Source of the DNA: Coniferiporia sulphurascens
Lineage: Eukaryota; Basidiomycota; Agaricomycetes; Hymenochaetales; Hymenochaetaceae
DNA: 64,000 bases
Direction: 5' to 3'
Assembly: GCA_002794785.1 (NCBI GenBank)
Contig: NBBA01000017.1
Location: 620,001-684,000, forward strand
Shown: positions 20,812 through 31,370 of the stretch, piece after piece
Position numbering within the stretch: the stretch's first letter is position 1
How the letters are laid out: every line of letters starts with the position of its first letter
Notes under the pieces: generated by a model
Told to the model about the DNA's origin: nothing
The model's database searches: none
Seen by the model: only the letters and a program-made list of their open reading frames with translations
Translations under genes and position numbers: made by a program

Positions 20812-22159
20812 TGTTAGTAAATTGATGAAAATCATGATCGCTGGATCAACGGATTAGCAAGATCGACATGGCAAGACCTGTAACTTTAATCGATACAAGG
20901 AACCTGTGCCAATGCTGTAAAGATGCAGATCAAGTAGCATGGAAAGCTTTTAATATTGCATGCACAACAGTAGGACAGAATGCAGGATATGACAACTGTC
21001 AAATTACATTCAATCATACTACAAGGGAACAACAAGTGGCAGAAAGGCTAGAAGTAATAATCAAACATAGAGCAACTATGTTCTCATATCAATTGAATAG
21101 ATATGTAATCAGCACTTACACAAGAACCAAGATTTATAATCAGACACATAATGTATTATGTTATCAAAGGGCGGTTATTACATCAACCGATTATGCAGAA
21201 GCAGCACACCAAATAGTACATACTATCAATAAACAATTATGAGAACAACTATTCGCATACAAGGCCAACTTCATAGCCAAAGGACACACAACAGTAGATT
21301 GAAAGGAACCAAATCTAAGACAGGAGTTAGTACCAATAGATAAAGAGATTATAATATGATGGTTCAATGATGAACCATCATATAGAGTCACACCAGGGTA
21401 TAGCAGGATAACAAATATAAATGCTATAGGGCCTGAGGCACTCTTTATGCCAGTAGACGATAGGACACCAGAACGAACCCCTTTTAATGATATTATGGAA
21501 GGAATGACTCAATCTTAGTCTACGATATAAGTAACAAGCCACAACAAGATAAGATTAAGAAGGCTAGCATAATTGCTGAGCCACACAAGTATATCTAAGT
21601 GTTCGGCTAAGAATAGCCAATGGAAGCATGGTGATCAATTGAAGACGCAATTGATGGGAGCCAAGTATAGCACATTGCACAGCAGAACCAATTAGGAAGT
21701 AAGGAGAAGCATCATAGGTATAGTAGTATCCGAGAATGGTTAACTTAGGTATTATACTGTATGACTCGATGGAAACTCAAGGAAGGTTCTGGCATAAGAT
21801 AAAGATAGCACGGTAGGCTGTAGAATGTACCAGAATATATGACTGACTCATAGGAAGCTAAGAATAGTAAATAGCATGTACAGGACTGTACCAGAACATT
21901 CCTATGACTTATAAAGCGAGAGTAGTATGTTGTAGTATCTACCGGAACATAGTAAATAGACTACAACACATAGGGTATAAAAGCCCAATGTAAAATTGTG
22001 GTAAAAAGCAGTTTAATTCATCTCTTGTCTCTTACCACCATCATCAGCTCTAACACTCTAGCGAGTGAAGGGTAACAAGCCTACCCTAAACTAACTAGTA
22101 TTACTGTGTGAATCTGTTATCACTTGCTTCAATCCCTTACTCAGGGAGCGAATCTAACA
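20812..22159 (+). mobile_element. Element X2: solo-LTR-like insertion carrying an ORF
   Basis: 1348 bp, TGTTAGTAAATTGATG...GAATCTAACA, flanked by ATGAC (20807-20811 and 22160-22164). TATA-like GGTATAAAAGCCC near 21970 is ~185 bp before the 3' end. The ORF lies upstream of it. It interrupts the Gypsy RT cleanly, so it inserted after the Gypsy element did. Confidence 0.88.
20868..21520 (+). pseudogene. ORF inside X2 (unknown function)
   Basis: Begins MARPVTLIDTRNLCQCCKDA, open to a TGA at 21240-21242 (same codon as in X1), then continues in the same frame (AYKANFIAKGH) with further stops: one at VD*KEP where X1 has Arg, and one near IIQ. More decayed than X1. No family recognised. Confidence 0.55.
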
Positions 22160-22164
22160 ATGAC

Positions 22165-22683
22165 AGTGGGTTCAAACAATCCGCAATTTGTTTTAAAAGC
22201 AGCTTTGTATTGGTCACCTTGCTTTATGTGAATATTGTTGTAACCATTGCACAAATTGAGTTTGGTGAAATACTTGGTGCCTTTTAGTCGATCCATTAGA
22301 TCCGAGATAAGGGGAAGAGGATATGCATTTTTAATGGTCCCTTCATTGAGTGCCCAATAATCTTGGATTCCTCGCAACAATTTATCCTTCTTGTCAATGA
22401 AAAAAAATAGTGAAGCCATTCTAGACTTGGATGGCTGAATATACCCTTTTTGCAGGTTTTCTTCTAAAAAATCATCTAAAGCTTGCTGGTGATGTGCTGG
22501 TAAGGGGTACAATTTGCAATCATGAGGTATGAAATCCAGTTTTAAGTCAATGGCATGATCATATGGCCGAGAAGGGGGGAAACGTTCCGATTTCTTCTTT
22601 TCAAATAGAGGAAGAAACTCATGGTATTGTGGCAGTACCAATTGTTCTAAGGGAAGTTCCTTCTTAGTGGTGTGTTGTGCCAT
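22165..22683 (-). pseudogene. Gypsy reverse transcriptase, N-terminal part
   Basis: [21 protein letters not shown] start (22683), [14 protein letters not shown], then [62 protein letters not shown] (usually LDLRxGYNxI; the Asp is Asn here) and [14 protein letters not shown], all typical Gypsy RT blocks. The Asp-to-Asn change in the first catalytic motif would inactivate it. Confidence 0.88.
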
Positions 22684-23061
22684 TTGAGTTGCTGGGTTAA
22701 TTTTATCGATTTGGAGTGTTGCCTGTCACCAATCGATTTGCAGATTACAGTTTTTTAACCATGTGGTTCCTAGAATAAGATCTTCACTACCAAGCACTGT
22801 AACCAGTAGTTTGGCTGTAAATGTCTTATCACCCATAACCATTCGTTGCCATGTATAATCCATGATGTGTCCTTGTTTATTGGGAGTACCATCCATGTTA
22901 AGGACTGGGATGGGATTGGTGAGTTTGCGAGTGGGGATTCAATGTTTGATGATAAAGGATGAATTAATAAATTGCCCTTCAGCGCCAGAATCGATGAGTG
23001 CCTGTGTGGGGACGAGTTTATCATATGACTGAATTTCAACAGGTATTTTTATTGATGTGCA
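22684..23061 (-). pseudogene. Gypsy aspartic protease
   Basis: Minus-strand reading with stops: IPVEIQSYDKLVPTQALIDSGAEGQF (catalytic DSGA), then PIPVLNMDGTPNKQGHI, LLVTVLGSEDLILGTTWLKN and CNLQIDW. The ILGxxWL hallmark of retropepsins is present. Several stops; dead copy. It matures Gag-Pol in an active element. Confidence 0.82.
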
Positions 23062-23116
23062 TTAATTACAGTTGATATGAAAATTGGAGGGGACAGCATC
23101 TGTCTGATCCTCCTCT

Positions 23117-23717
23117 TTAAAAATCCTCTCTGTCAAAGGCTTCAAAAACCTTTTCTTGTTCTTTCCTTGAAAGGGATGACATGAGATGCTTGATTGTGGC
23201 AGCAACGTCTTCTGGGGTTTCTTCCTTAGGGGGTGGAGGTGGAGGCATTTCGACAACATGGGGAGTGGGTTCTTCCACTTTTCGAACTGCAGTCTGGGTG
23301 TTTCCAGCTGATTTGCCACTACGAGGGTACTTAGGGCAATCTTTTGCATTGTGGCCCTTTTCCCTGCAAGCGAGGCATCTGCCTTCTGCAAGGCAACATG
23401 CCCTTTCTTCATCTGAGAGCTTGGAAGGTCGACTTGTTTTATCAAATGCTTTTTTAAAACGGTTTTCCCTGGGTTGGGTCGATTTTCGCTCCGTGGCACC
23501 CTGACGCCACTGGTTATCCATGTGAGACGAAACCTTGTACCAGGTTGCAAGTTTGTCAGGGAGAGAGTCTCGACTGTAGAAGCGCATATGCAGGCCTCTA
23601 TTGAGTCCTTCTTTAAACATTGTAATGAGGGCCTTTTCGTCTTTAACCTCGGATTTGATTACTGCAGATTTGAAGTGACTGATGTAGTTGTCTGCGATGT
23701 CTTGGCCCTGTCGAATG
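23117..23717 (-). pseudogene. Gypsy Gag, C-terminal part with CCHC knuckle
   Basis: Reads CIRQGQDIADNYISHFKSAV (the capsid-end block), then FKEGLNRGLHMRF, and a knuckle CLACREKGHNAKDC (CX2CX4HX4C) followed by a Pro/Glu-rich tail ending at 23117. The N-terminal capsid part is missing: at 23717 the sequence changes to the inverted arm of the KDZ element. Confidence 0.85.
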
Positions 23718-24366
23718 CACTTCAGGCACCCCCCCTGGGAGGACCTATTAGGTGGATCCGACCTTTGATGTGATTGACCTAATAGGTCTTTCCAGTGGTG
23801 GGATTCCCAAGTGGTCTGGGCATTCCCAGCAGCTGGGAGCTCCCAAGAATGACCTAGATATTCGGCTTGGGAGCTCCCAGACTTAGATAGGGTGTCAGGG
23901 GGATTTTTTTCTGGGATTTCCCAGCCTTTTTTGACCTACTTTTCTGGGATTTTTTTTTCATTTTTTGGGGGCATAATACAGGGATTCTGCACTCTTTATT
24001 CTGGTAAACAGTAGCCTTGAAGATCCAGTTGAGCTCTACATCCTCTGCTAGTGGATGTTTTGCTCACTTTGTTCCCAGGACACCAGTTAGTGATGTATGG
24101 GGTTGGCCATATTAGATGGTATTCCATGCTACTAACATAGTAGATAGTGGCAACAAGTGCTTCATTTGTGTATTCCAGGTTGCATTTGCCTTATTGACTT
24201 CGAAAAGAAGGAGAATCAAGTCAATGTTTCGCACTGTAAATTTAACCCACAGCTGAGAACTGACGTCTTTGGTTGTCGCCCCGTTCGAGGAGGGGAGGGA
24301 GGTTGCGACAGCATGATCCGGGGCGAGCTCAAGTGCCTTGTACAAATTTGATGTGTACTCAAGTGA

Positions 24367-24951
24367 CTAACAGTTAGTTTCAACCAGACCATCACAATCC
24401 CCCAAGTATGCACTTTGGTGCGCCTTCGTGATGTCGCCCAATGCCATGTGGGCACGCAGGAGCTGCGCCCACACACGCTGGGGAATGCCAATGTTCGCTG
24501 CCTGCAGACAGCTCACGACAGCATTCTCGATGATATGGTGCGAGAATGGACTGCAGCGACCAAATGGAATTAAATTTGCCATCAGCATGAGGGTAGGGTC
24601 ATGACTGGGTGCAGAACACAGAATGTTGGGCGCTCCCAACGGTGGGCACTCCCAGACGCTGGGCGCTCCCAGATGCTGGGCACTCCCAGATGCTGGGTGC
24701 TCCTGGACGCTGGGCACTCCCGGACACTGGGCGCTCCCATCGGTTGGCACTCCCTGCGGTGGGCATGCCCATTGTTTGGTAGTGCTCATGAAAGGCAATA
24801 AGTCAACATGTTGTTGATCATCCCCCCTTAGGATACTGGCTTCGGGTTTCCTTCTTTTCATTGACAGTTGGTACTTCGGTGGCCTGATTGTCACTCCTCT
24901 TGATTTTTTCCTTACAAACCTCTCGTCTGTCTCGCTGTCCACCGTGGGCAC
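24367..24951 (-). CDS. Hypothetical ORF in left arm spanning the minisatellite
   Basis: 194 codons. It starts MPTVDSETDERFVRKKSRGV (basic), passes through the minisatellite as a Pro/Gly/Ser-rich low-complexity middle, and ends in a helical-looking tail (FGRCSPFSHHIIENAVVSCL, then VWAQLLRAHMALGD). The outer parts are not repeat-derived and could be exons of a decayed gene; the middle is probably open by chance. No family recognised, and no equal tail in the right arm. Confidence 0.3.
   Translation of the reverse strand: MPTVDSETDERFVRKKSRGVTIRPPKYQLSMKRRKPEASILRGDDQQHVDLLPFMSTTKQWACPPQGVPTDGSAQCPGVPSVQEHPASGSAQHLGAPSVWECPPLGAPNILCSAPSHDPTLMLMANLIPFGRCSPFSHHIIENAVVSCLQAANIGIPQRVWAQLLRAHMALGDITKAHQSAYLGDCDGLVETNC
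24627..24780. repeat. 17-bp minisatellite in left arm
   Basis: About eight units of GGGCACTCCCAGACGCT (17 bp) with point changes. Each unit contains the TGGGNNNTCCCA half-palindrome that also occurs in the element's ends. Confidence 0.85.
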
Positions 24952-25382
24952 TCCCAGGCGGACATATTGAGGGTCGAAGAGTGATTGTCCAATTACCTAA
25001 GCGTTGTCAGCAAATGGTGAAGTCTAAAATGGTCTAGTTTGTGCAGATACTTACATTTATCAGCTTGATCTGGAGGCGAGCGATGGGAACAGGCGGTTTG
25101 ATTTTGATGGTCTGTAACCTCGAGTCCATGTAACTTCATCATATATTCAAATTTAGCTATGTACATCGTGTATCTGGTAATACAACTATAGCTACAACTT
25201 AACTACAACTACAGAGATAATGTCATTATAAATGCCTGTAGTCCTAAAGCCACAGAGTAGTACAGACCCTTGTCATATGCCCATTATTAAGAAAGATAGA
25301 AACGAGATTAAAAGGTGGCGATCCGCAAAGGGATTAAAGAAGTAACTAAAGTATGACCTTCCCTCCACTTTTACAAATACCC

Positions 25383-25779
25383 TCAAGACCTAAAGAAGAT
25401 AAAAGTACCCGTCTGTATAATGCCACCCCTGTTTAAAGTGTATAATAATAAGTATGAGACCAAATGAATTGAAGAAATGAAAAAACTCACCAAATGAATA
25501 AAAGGGATATGATGTGTCCACATCCACAAGTGACCCCCATCCCAGTAGTAGTACGACACCGTTAGGTGTGTATGCGTGTCCCCATAGCTCGAATGTAAGG
25601 TAGACCTGAGGCCCATAAGCAAAACCAGAGTGCAAAAAAAAAAAAATGCACTGAATGAAAACAGCCTCCAAGGCCAGGCCATAGACCCCGAGTCCAACAG
25701 ACCAGGCAGCATGCTCGCAGATGGAGCGAAAACCACAGTTGTTCGTGTAGGCGTGCCACAAGTACCAAAAGAGAAGCAT
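25383..25779 (-). CDS. Small hydrophobic protein encoded in left arm
   Basis: Frame of 129 codons, ~108 after splicing. Starts MLLFWYLWHAYTNN, then HAAWSVGLGVYGLALEAVF, LLLGWGSLVDVD and the end WHYTDGYFYLL. A GGTGAG...CAGGGG intron near 25434-25495 is at the same place in the right-arm copy. The stretch around GLGVYGLALEAVFIQCIFFF could span a membrane. A TATA box (TGGTATAAAAGCCGATG, minus, ~25875-25890) lies ~105 bp upstream, also conserved. Two diverged copies keeping frame, start, intron and TATA argue that it is real. Not recognised. Confidence 0.5.
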
Positions 25780-25930
25780 AGTAATAAAAAAAAGTAGAGG
25801 GGAGGGTGGGGGGAGGACGCAGGGGAATGTGGTGGTAGGAGGGAGAGAGAGGTTTTACGCGGCAGACGAACAGCATCGGCTTTTATACCAAGGTGCGCCG
25901 CAGCATGGCGGGTGGTGTGGCAACGGAAAC

Positions 25931-26166
25931 GATGCAGGCTGTGGGTGACATAAGGCGGGACTTTGAATAGCGTTCATATGTAGTCTCTTCGAATTCCTTA
26001 AAAGATTAGCCTTACATGCTGCCTTGCACTACTTCCCTTGGTATGTCACATTTGTCCATGCTCAACGAAATTGTTTTGACTTGAAGTGCGCGGAAATGTC
26101 GACTCATCTGTACGCACAAAATGTGTGATCTTCCATTACTGACTATTTAAAATTAGCACCATTCAT
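25931..26166. other. Spacer between arm and transposase gene
   Basis: AT-rich. It should hold the 3' end of the transposase transcript. No ORF or repeat seen. Confidence 0.4.
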
Positions 26167-29100
26167 TCAAACGTCCCTGCTGATTGAGTATAGTACATCA
26201 CCGACACGGGCACGTTTTGAAGGGGTAGTAAATATTGGTCTACCATCTGTATCCGCCACGCCCTCTGTTAAGTCTGCAGCTCCCAATTCCTCCACTGAAG
26301 TATCAAGTGCGAGGATATGTTTGTTGTCATGCTCAATGGCTTCGGCAAGCTCCAAGAATTCTCCATCATCGGTTTCGTCAAGTTCCGTCTCTTTGGCTTC
26401 AATGGAGTCAGAATCAGAATCTATTTGATGGCGCCTTGGAATAGATTGACTCACGTAATAGCTTGAGCTGCAGGTGTCCAGTTTGGTTTGCCTAAACGCT
26501 ATCAACTCTTGTTCGGTAGGTCCCCATGGTTTGTGTCGAAGGTCACTGGCCGTTGGGACACTTTCGACTTTACTCTGCCATTCAATATACAGCACGAGGA
26601 GATTCTGTCGCCTTAGCTCAATTGCATATCTAAGACCCATCAATATTTCTTGATCGAGAATCAGGTGAAGTACAAAGACTGAGAAGGTTGGCACAAAACT
26701 CACCTGGGGAGTGAAACGCTGCCGCCATAAGACTCCAAGTTTCAGAAAACCAGGTTTGCATTGCTGATTTCTCCCTCTCCAGACGCTTTCCTTCCTCCTC
26801 ACACCTTTGCACCTCTAATAGAGCCTTTATACCTTTCCTGACACTTTGGTCTCCGAGCCAACAGGGAATGTCGATGTCATCTTCATCGTAAAGGCTGATG
26901 TCATTCCAAATATTGTCATCAACGTCTAATTCAAATAGGCCCTTTACATCGACAGGTTCCGGACATCTTGAGCCTCACGGAGCCTTGCCTTCGTTAGCGA
27001 GTTTTCGAAGGGACCCGCACAATGTGTTATACTTCTTTGCTAGTTGAATGATCCCTGGATCTCGGCACTTGACTTGAGATTCTATCAGTTCAGTCTTCTT
27101 ATGATCTAGATAGAGTAAGCATCAATGAAAACCAAGGACTTGGAAAAGCTTGCCTTTAGTACCGTTATGTTGTGTTTGATACAGTCATTCGGTGCTTTGA
27201 AGCTCGAACTTGCGGGACTGAATCTTAGCACGCAGACGTGCTTTTAGAGCCCGTGCATTCATCCGACTATTAATAAAGGGACTATTTTTTAGCTCATCGA
27301 GTTTTTCTCAATCGCCAACTCCGAGAGTGTTCCTCTTTGCTAAGAGACTTGCAGAGACTCGTGCATACATGATCTCCATACCCTGTATGGAGCGCCGAAT
27401 CTCGCTAATATTGGCGTCCTCGTTCCCTAGACTTGCCTGAAGTGCGTGGATCTGCTGGGAAATAGCCTCACGACTAGACTGGAGCGCAGTGACATCTTCA
27501 ATGGCAGTATGTACCACCGACTTTGACTGACCTGGGGTGTAAGTGTTAATATACATTGTTCAGCTTTTTTTGAAGAGATAACTTACATGGCAATGCTTTT
27601 GTTTGCTCTTCAACCTGCTTAACCCACTCGGCTGCAAGCTCATCTTCGGGTACAGTGCAGCATACTAATTCTTTTTTCGCATTGTGTAACCATTGATAAG
27701 TTTGACGAGTCCGATTGAGCAACCATGCCCCGAGCTTAAAAAGATTACTGGCGCTCAGATGGTGCACTTGTACGTCGATTGTAGTTAGACGCTGGTAGAA
27801 CTTACGAAAAAAATGTAAGTGGGATGAGTTCAAATTAAACATAACTATATGCACGCCACTAATATGAAGAGTAGGTATTAGATGTTTAATCGAGCTCCAA
27901 AACCTTTCACAGCCTTCTCCGTCCATAAACCCAAACCCCTCACACTTTCATGGGTGGTAGACGAGTTGGCAAGCCCATTGATGACCAAACACATGAAAAA
28001 CTGCTATGGCGAAGACTATTCTTGCAGTGTATTGAGGCAAAAAACCCCATTTGACCGTACTGCGATGTAACTGACAGCCCATGTCATAAAGCACACTGAT
28101 GATAGTGTCACTCGGCAAGTTCTCAAAAAGCGCATTAAGCAGGGCGAAAGCAAAGTGCTGCTTTTCGCCCGCAGATTGCATGTTAACTAGCCATAGGATG
28201 CGATTGTGGCGGCAGAGTAGTGCCATGAGACCTGTGTCCGAAAAAAAATGAGTACTAGCTTTCTGATGGCATTCATCTGCAGCTTTAAAGGATGAATTAC
28301 ATTCATCGAGTACCTCATTCGGCACCCTTAGTTTTACCGAGCTCGCCGCTTTGGTAGCACCACCATGACTGCATTTGCATGGTGGTTGTATCGACTCTAC
28401 TACATTTTCCATATCTTTAACAGTTTTCTCATCGAGGAAAACGGATTTCGGGTGTTTGTAAGGTGGACCACAGTCTGTCTGGCCTCGCTTTTGTTGGAAG
28501 CATGCATCCAGGCAGACTGCCACATCAAAGCTGAGGAACGCAGGTAAGTCAGAAAGGGGACGCAATATATCAGAACATAAGGAATGTACACCAAATTAGG
28601 ATCATGAGTCCAATTCTTTCCCCCAAAACAGAGTGGACAGTGGTCGCAGAGGTAGGCTGAAGGTCGGTGGTTCGATCTGCTTTCAGTGGACTCTCCATGC
28701 TCAGATCCAGGTCCGGCAGTAGTATTGGCATGTTCTTCAGAATCTGATGTAATGAATAATCAGCACGTCTTTGATGATGTGTAAATAAAGTAAATATCAC
28801 ACCCTCAGCTTCGAAAGAAGCTTCCATGGCATACCTGCCACGGCTTGAGCCCTCCTCTGCTAATATGTACGCCACCATGTAATCATTGTTGGAAGCGATT
28901 CAACAGTAAACTCACGATCATTTAATTGGAAGTTGTCGTTTATAACTTGAAGACGAGGATTGAGGCGAGAGATCGGTGCAAGGTTGTTCGGGCACAGAGA
29001 GCTGGGCATCGAACTGGAACCCATGTACTCTGAAGGGGTCGTTGCTCTGTCAAGTGAGTACATATTTTCATCACTGGGAGATGGAATGGCACTGTCGACA

Positions 29101-30058
29101 TAGGCCGTTGTGGCATCCTGCAGCACGCTAAACCATTTCAAGCAGTTCCCAAAGCACTTTCGTATCGAATCCTATCAAATTGATCAAATTGAGCTTGGGT
29201 GGCTAAACTGTATATTACTCACTGAAGAGTTAAAATCATACCCACAAGTCTTCAAAAAGGCCTCCAGCATACCGCAAAATGCGGTCTGATTCGGTGGTAA
29301 GCGCAGGAACAGCTCGGTGCAGAACTCGAGCAAGTTAAGGTCGACAGCCATGGTGGGAAGGCAAGGTGCACATCCAAAGAGGCCGTGATCAAGGAGTTGT
29401 TTCGGTGCCATTCAACAGAGGCAAGTCTCTATGGATAATGTATCGAGACCTGTGGGATAGAATAAATAGACAATTCAGAACAGTAAAACAAGAAATTTTA
29501 CTTACGATCCCAATAAACACACAAAACTCGAACAGTTACCTGTTGCTTCAGGCATAAACAGCGAGGTTCTGCAGGAAATTCCACTGAGTTGCATAGTGAT
29601 TTTGAACGCTGAAGAACATCAAGGAAAGGCTCGATGAGTGTTGGAATCACTTCCTCAGTCCATCTCTGACACTGCCATATCCTCTTCCACCTATGCCTTG
29701 ACAGAGTCGGGTCAAGAGGTAACCTTCACGAAGTGATAAAAAATGAGCCCAATGTTTCCACTTCGTCATTGGCCATGAGATCAAACAACTCATTGTGGGT
29801 GATACCCTCATCTGCTAGAGCAGACTCCGGGTCATTGTCGTGGGGGCTAGAGGGAACGGGCGACGTTGCGGTGGGTACGTGAACTAGTGTTCTGTTGCCT
29901 GGTAAAAACACAAGTGGCGGGCTGAATCTCTTCTCTGGAGAAGAACCATCGATATATTCGGAGGAGTGCGGTCCTGGGAGAAGACCTGAAGGTCCTTCCC
30001 TCCAGGCTTTCAGACCTTTCTTCTGAGTGCGTGTAAGCTTTAAGCCCTTCAAGCCCAT
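26167..30058 (-). pseudogene. KDZ (Kyakuja-Dileera-Zisupton) family transposase
   Basis: Multi-exon minus-strand gene from Met at 30058 to the stop at 26167. N-terminus: RWTEEVIPTLIEPFLDVL, a Cys-rich CxC region (CLCLKQQVTVRVLCVYWDR) and HGLFGCAPCLPTMAVDLNLL, matching the CxC domains that precede KDZ transposases. Core: VAVCLDACFQQKRGQ (first Asp, ~28513), VLYDMGCQLHR (second Asp, ~28087) and MDGEGCERFWS (Glu, ~27915), the expected D-D-E set. C-terminal helices: MNARALKARLRAKIQ and CPEPVDVKGLF. In-frame TGAs at 29412-29414, 27308-27310 and 26975-26977 sit where Arg fits, so it is a recent pseudogene. It would cut and move the 17.4-kb element. Confidence 0.85.
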
Positions 30059-31370
30059 CTAAGAAAGTGAGCAACTCAGGGAATAAACCAAATGGGTAAA
30101 ACGACAAACTAGGAGCCAGCCACCGTCTGAAGTCACTTCAGGCGGAAATCGGAGCCATTATCATCGGGCCGGTTGTCTGGTCCGCATAAATTGCAGGCAG
30201 ATTCATCAAGCGAACTGAGTGCTACTTGTGTGTCTTATGCTTAGTGAGCATCAAGATGACTTTTGGAGTAAATATATAAAAGTGAACTAACCCTGAGATG
30301 AAAATTTTAGCAGTGATCTAATAGCACCCATGAACCTGCTGAGGTGCTCTCGTGACCTGATGTATCTGACATAAAAGAGAAAGACATGCTAAGCTACCTG
30401 TCAAACCATTCCCCCTCCTTTCCCTCCCTCCTTCATCTGCTTCCTCTTCTCATTATCAACTGAGACTATCAACAATGATACACTCACTATTGAGTTGATT
30501 AGTCACCGTGAATGTATGTTTTGTACCTATCACAGCACATTGGTATTGACACATATAATATTTCAGTAAGTGCGTGGCCTTATCTTTGGTTAACTTGACC
30601 TTGACCTATCTGATTGTATGTTGCTGGACCCTTGTGCAGGATGTTCATCGCCATATGGGCACATACATACCTCATGTTATGAAGGTGCTTGCAGTTGATT
30701 TCCCTCGCGGTCTAAATGACTATTAATTGTCTCGTCTTACTTTTGTTATCCGCTATTGAAGGTGTGTATAATCGTTTTCCTTTGCAGCTTAAATGACTAC
30801 TAACCCTTTTTCCTTTGAACTCATTTCCGTTGTTTTAGTGACTTACTTTCCAATAATGTAATGACAGGGCTACTAATGACTAGATCCTTTATCTTACTAA
30901 TAACTTTTTCTAATGTAGTCGGTTTAGTTTACAATGTAGTGTATGATCTAGTGATACAATGGTGGTGGTTTGGGATAAAGATTGGAAGGCGTTCCAAAAG
31001 TGGAAAGGGATGTGAATATGGAGCAATCACGCAAGTGGCGATTGTGTACTCTTGTTAGTAAGACTTCTAGTTAAGTGTTTTTCTTTCTCACGCACACAAT
31101 TGCTCTACACGATCCAGTCGGCCAAATTGGGAACAACTTCCCAACTCTCCTCTCAACCGCTACCATCCCCATTTTAGCTGGGACCGGCTAAGACCACTGT
31201 GTCGCTTTTTATATTACTAGATATAATTTAGATTAGCGATTAGTTACTTTACAGGGTTGTTACTTAGCAGAAAAGTCTTAGTAAAAGGCTAATTAAAATA
31301 TAACCTTTTATTGTCTACTTTTTTATTAATCAGTTAAATTAAAGGTAAGAAGGAATGTCGCGTGATTATC
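30059..31370. promoter_or_regulatory. Divergent promoter region between transposase and Spt5-like gene
   Basis: 1.3 kb between two head-to-head genes. It has a pyrimidine-rich tract near 30410-30440, as is common upstream of fungal genes, and otherwise AT-rich sequence. The short open frames here look like chance. Both genes must take their promoters from it. Confidence 0.45.

Larger units (their letters stand above)
16618..23717 (-). mobile_element. Ty3/Gypsy chromodomain LTR retrotransposon (5' part missing)
   Basis: Reading on the minus strand: gag (truncated at 23717 by the inverted arm of the 17.4-kb element), protease, RT, RNase H, integrase, chromodomain, an extra zinc-knuckle ORF, polypurine tract and 3' LTR. 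The domain order (integrase after RNase H, chromodomain last in pol) is that of Gypsy chromoviruses. RT is split by X2 at 20812-22159. Many in-frame TGAs show the copy is dead. The 5' LTR and primer-binding site are not in the window. Confidence 0.88.
23718..25930 (+). repeat. Left inverted arm of the KDZ element
   Basis: Pairs, inverted, with 38455-41161. Blocks in common: the terminal ~227 bp, a G/C-rich minisatellite, a ~270-bp block near 25100-25380 (right 39060-39330), and the small gene with its TATA box. Material from 23946 to ~24360 has no clear partner on the right. The terminal part is rich in the palindrome TGGGAGCTCCCA and in the inner repeat GACCTATTAGGT/ACCTAATAGGTC. Confidence 0.75.

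Noticed and set aside
30861..31058. 65-codon ORF between the transposase and Spt5-like genes
   Set aside because: AT-rich intergenic sequence, no motif, no second copy; probably chance.
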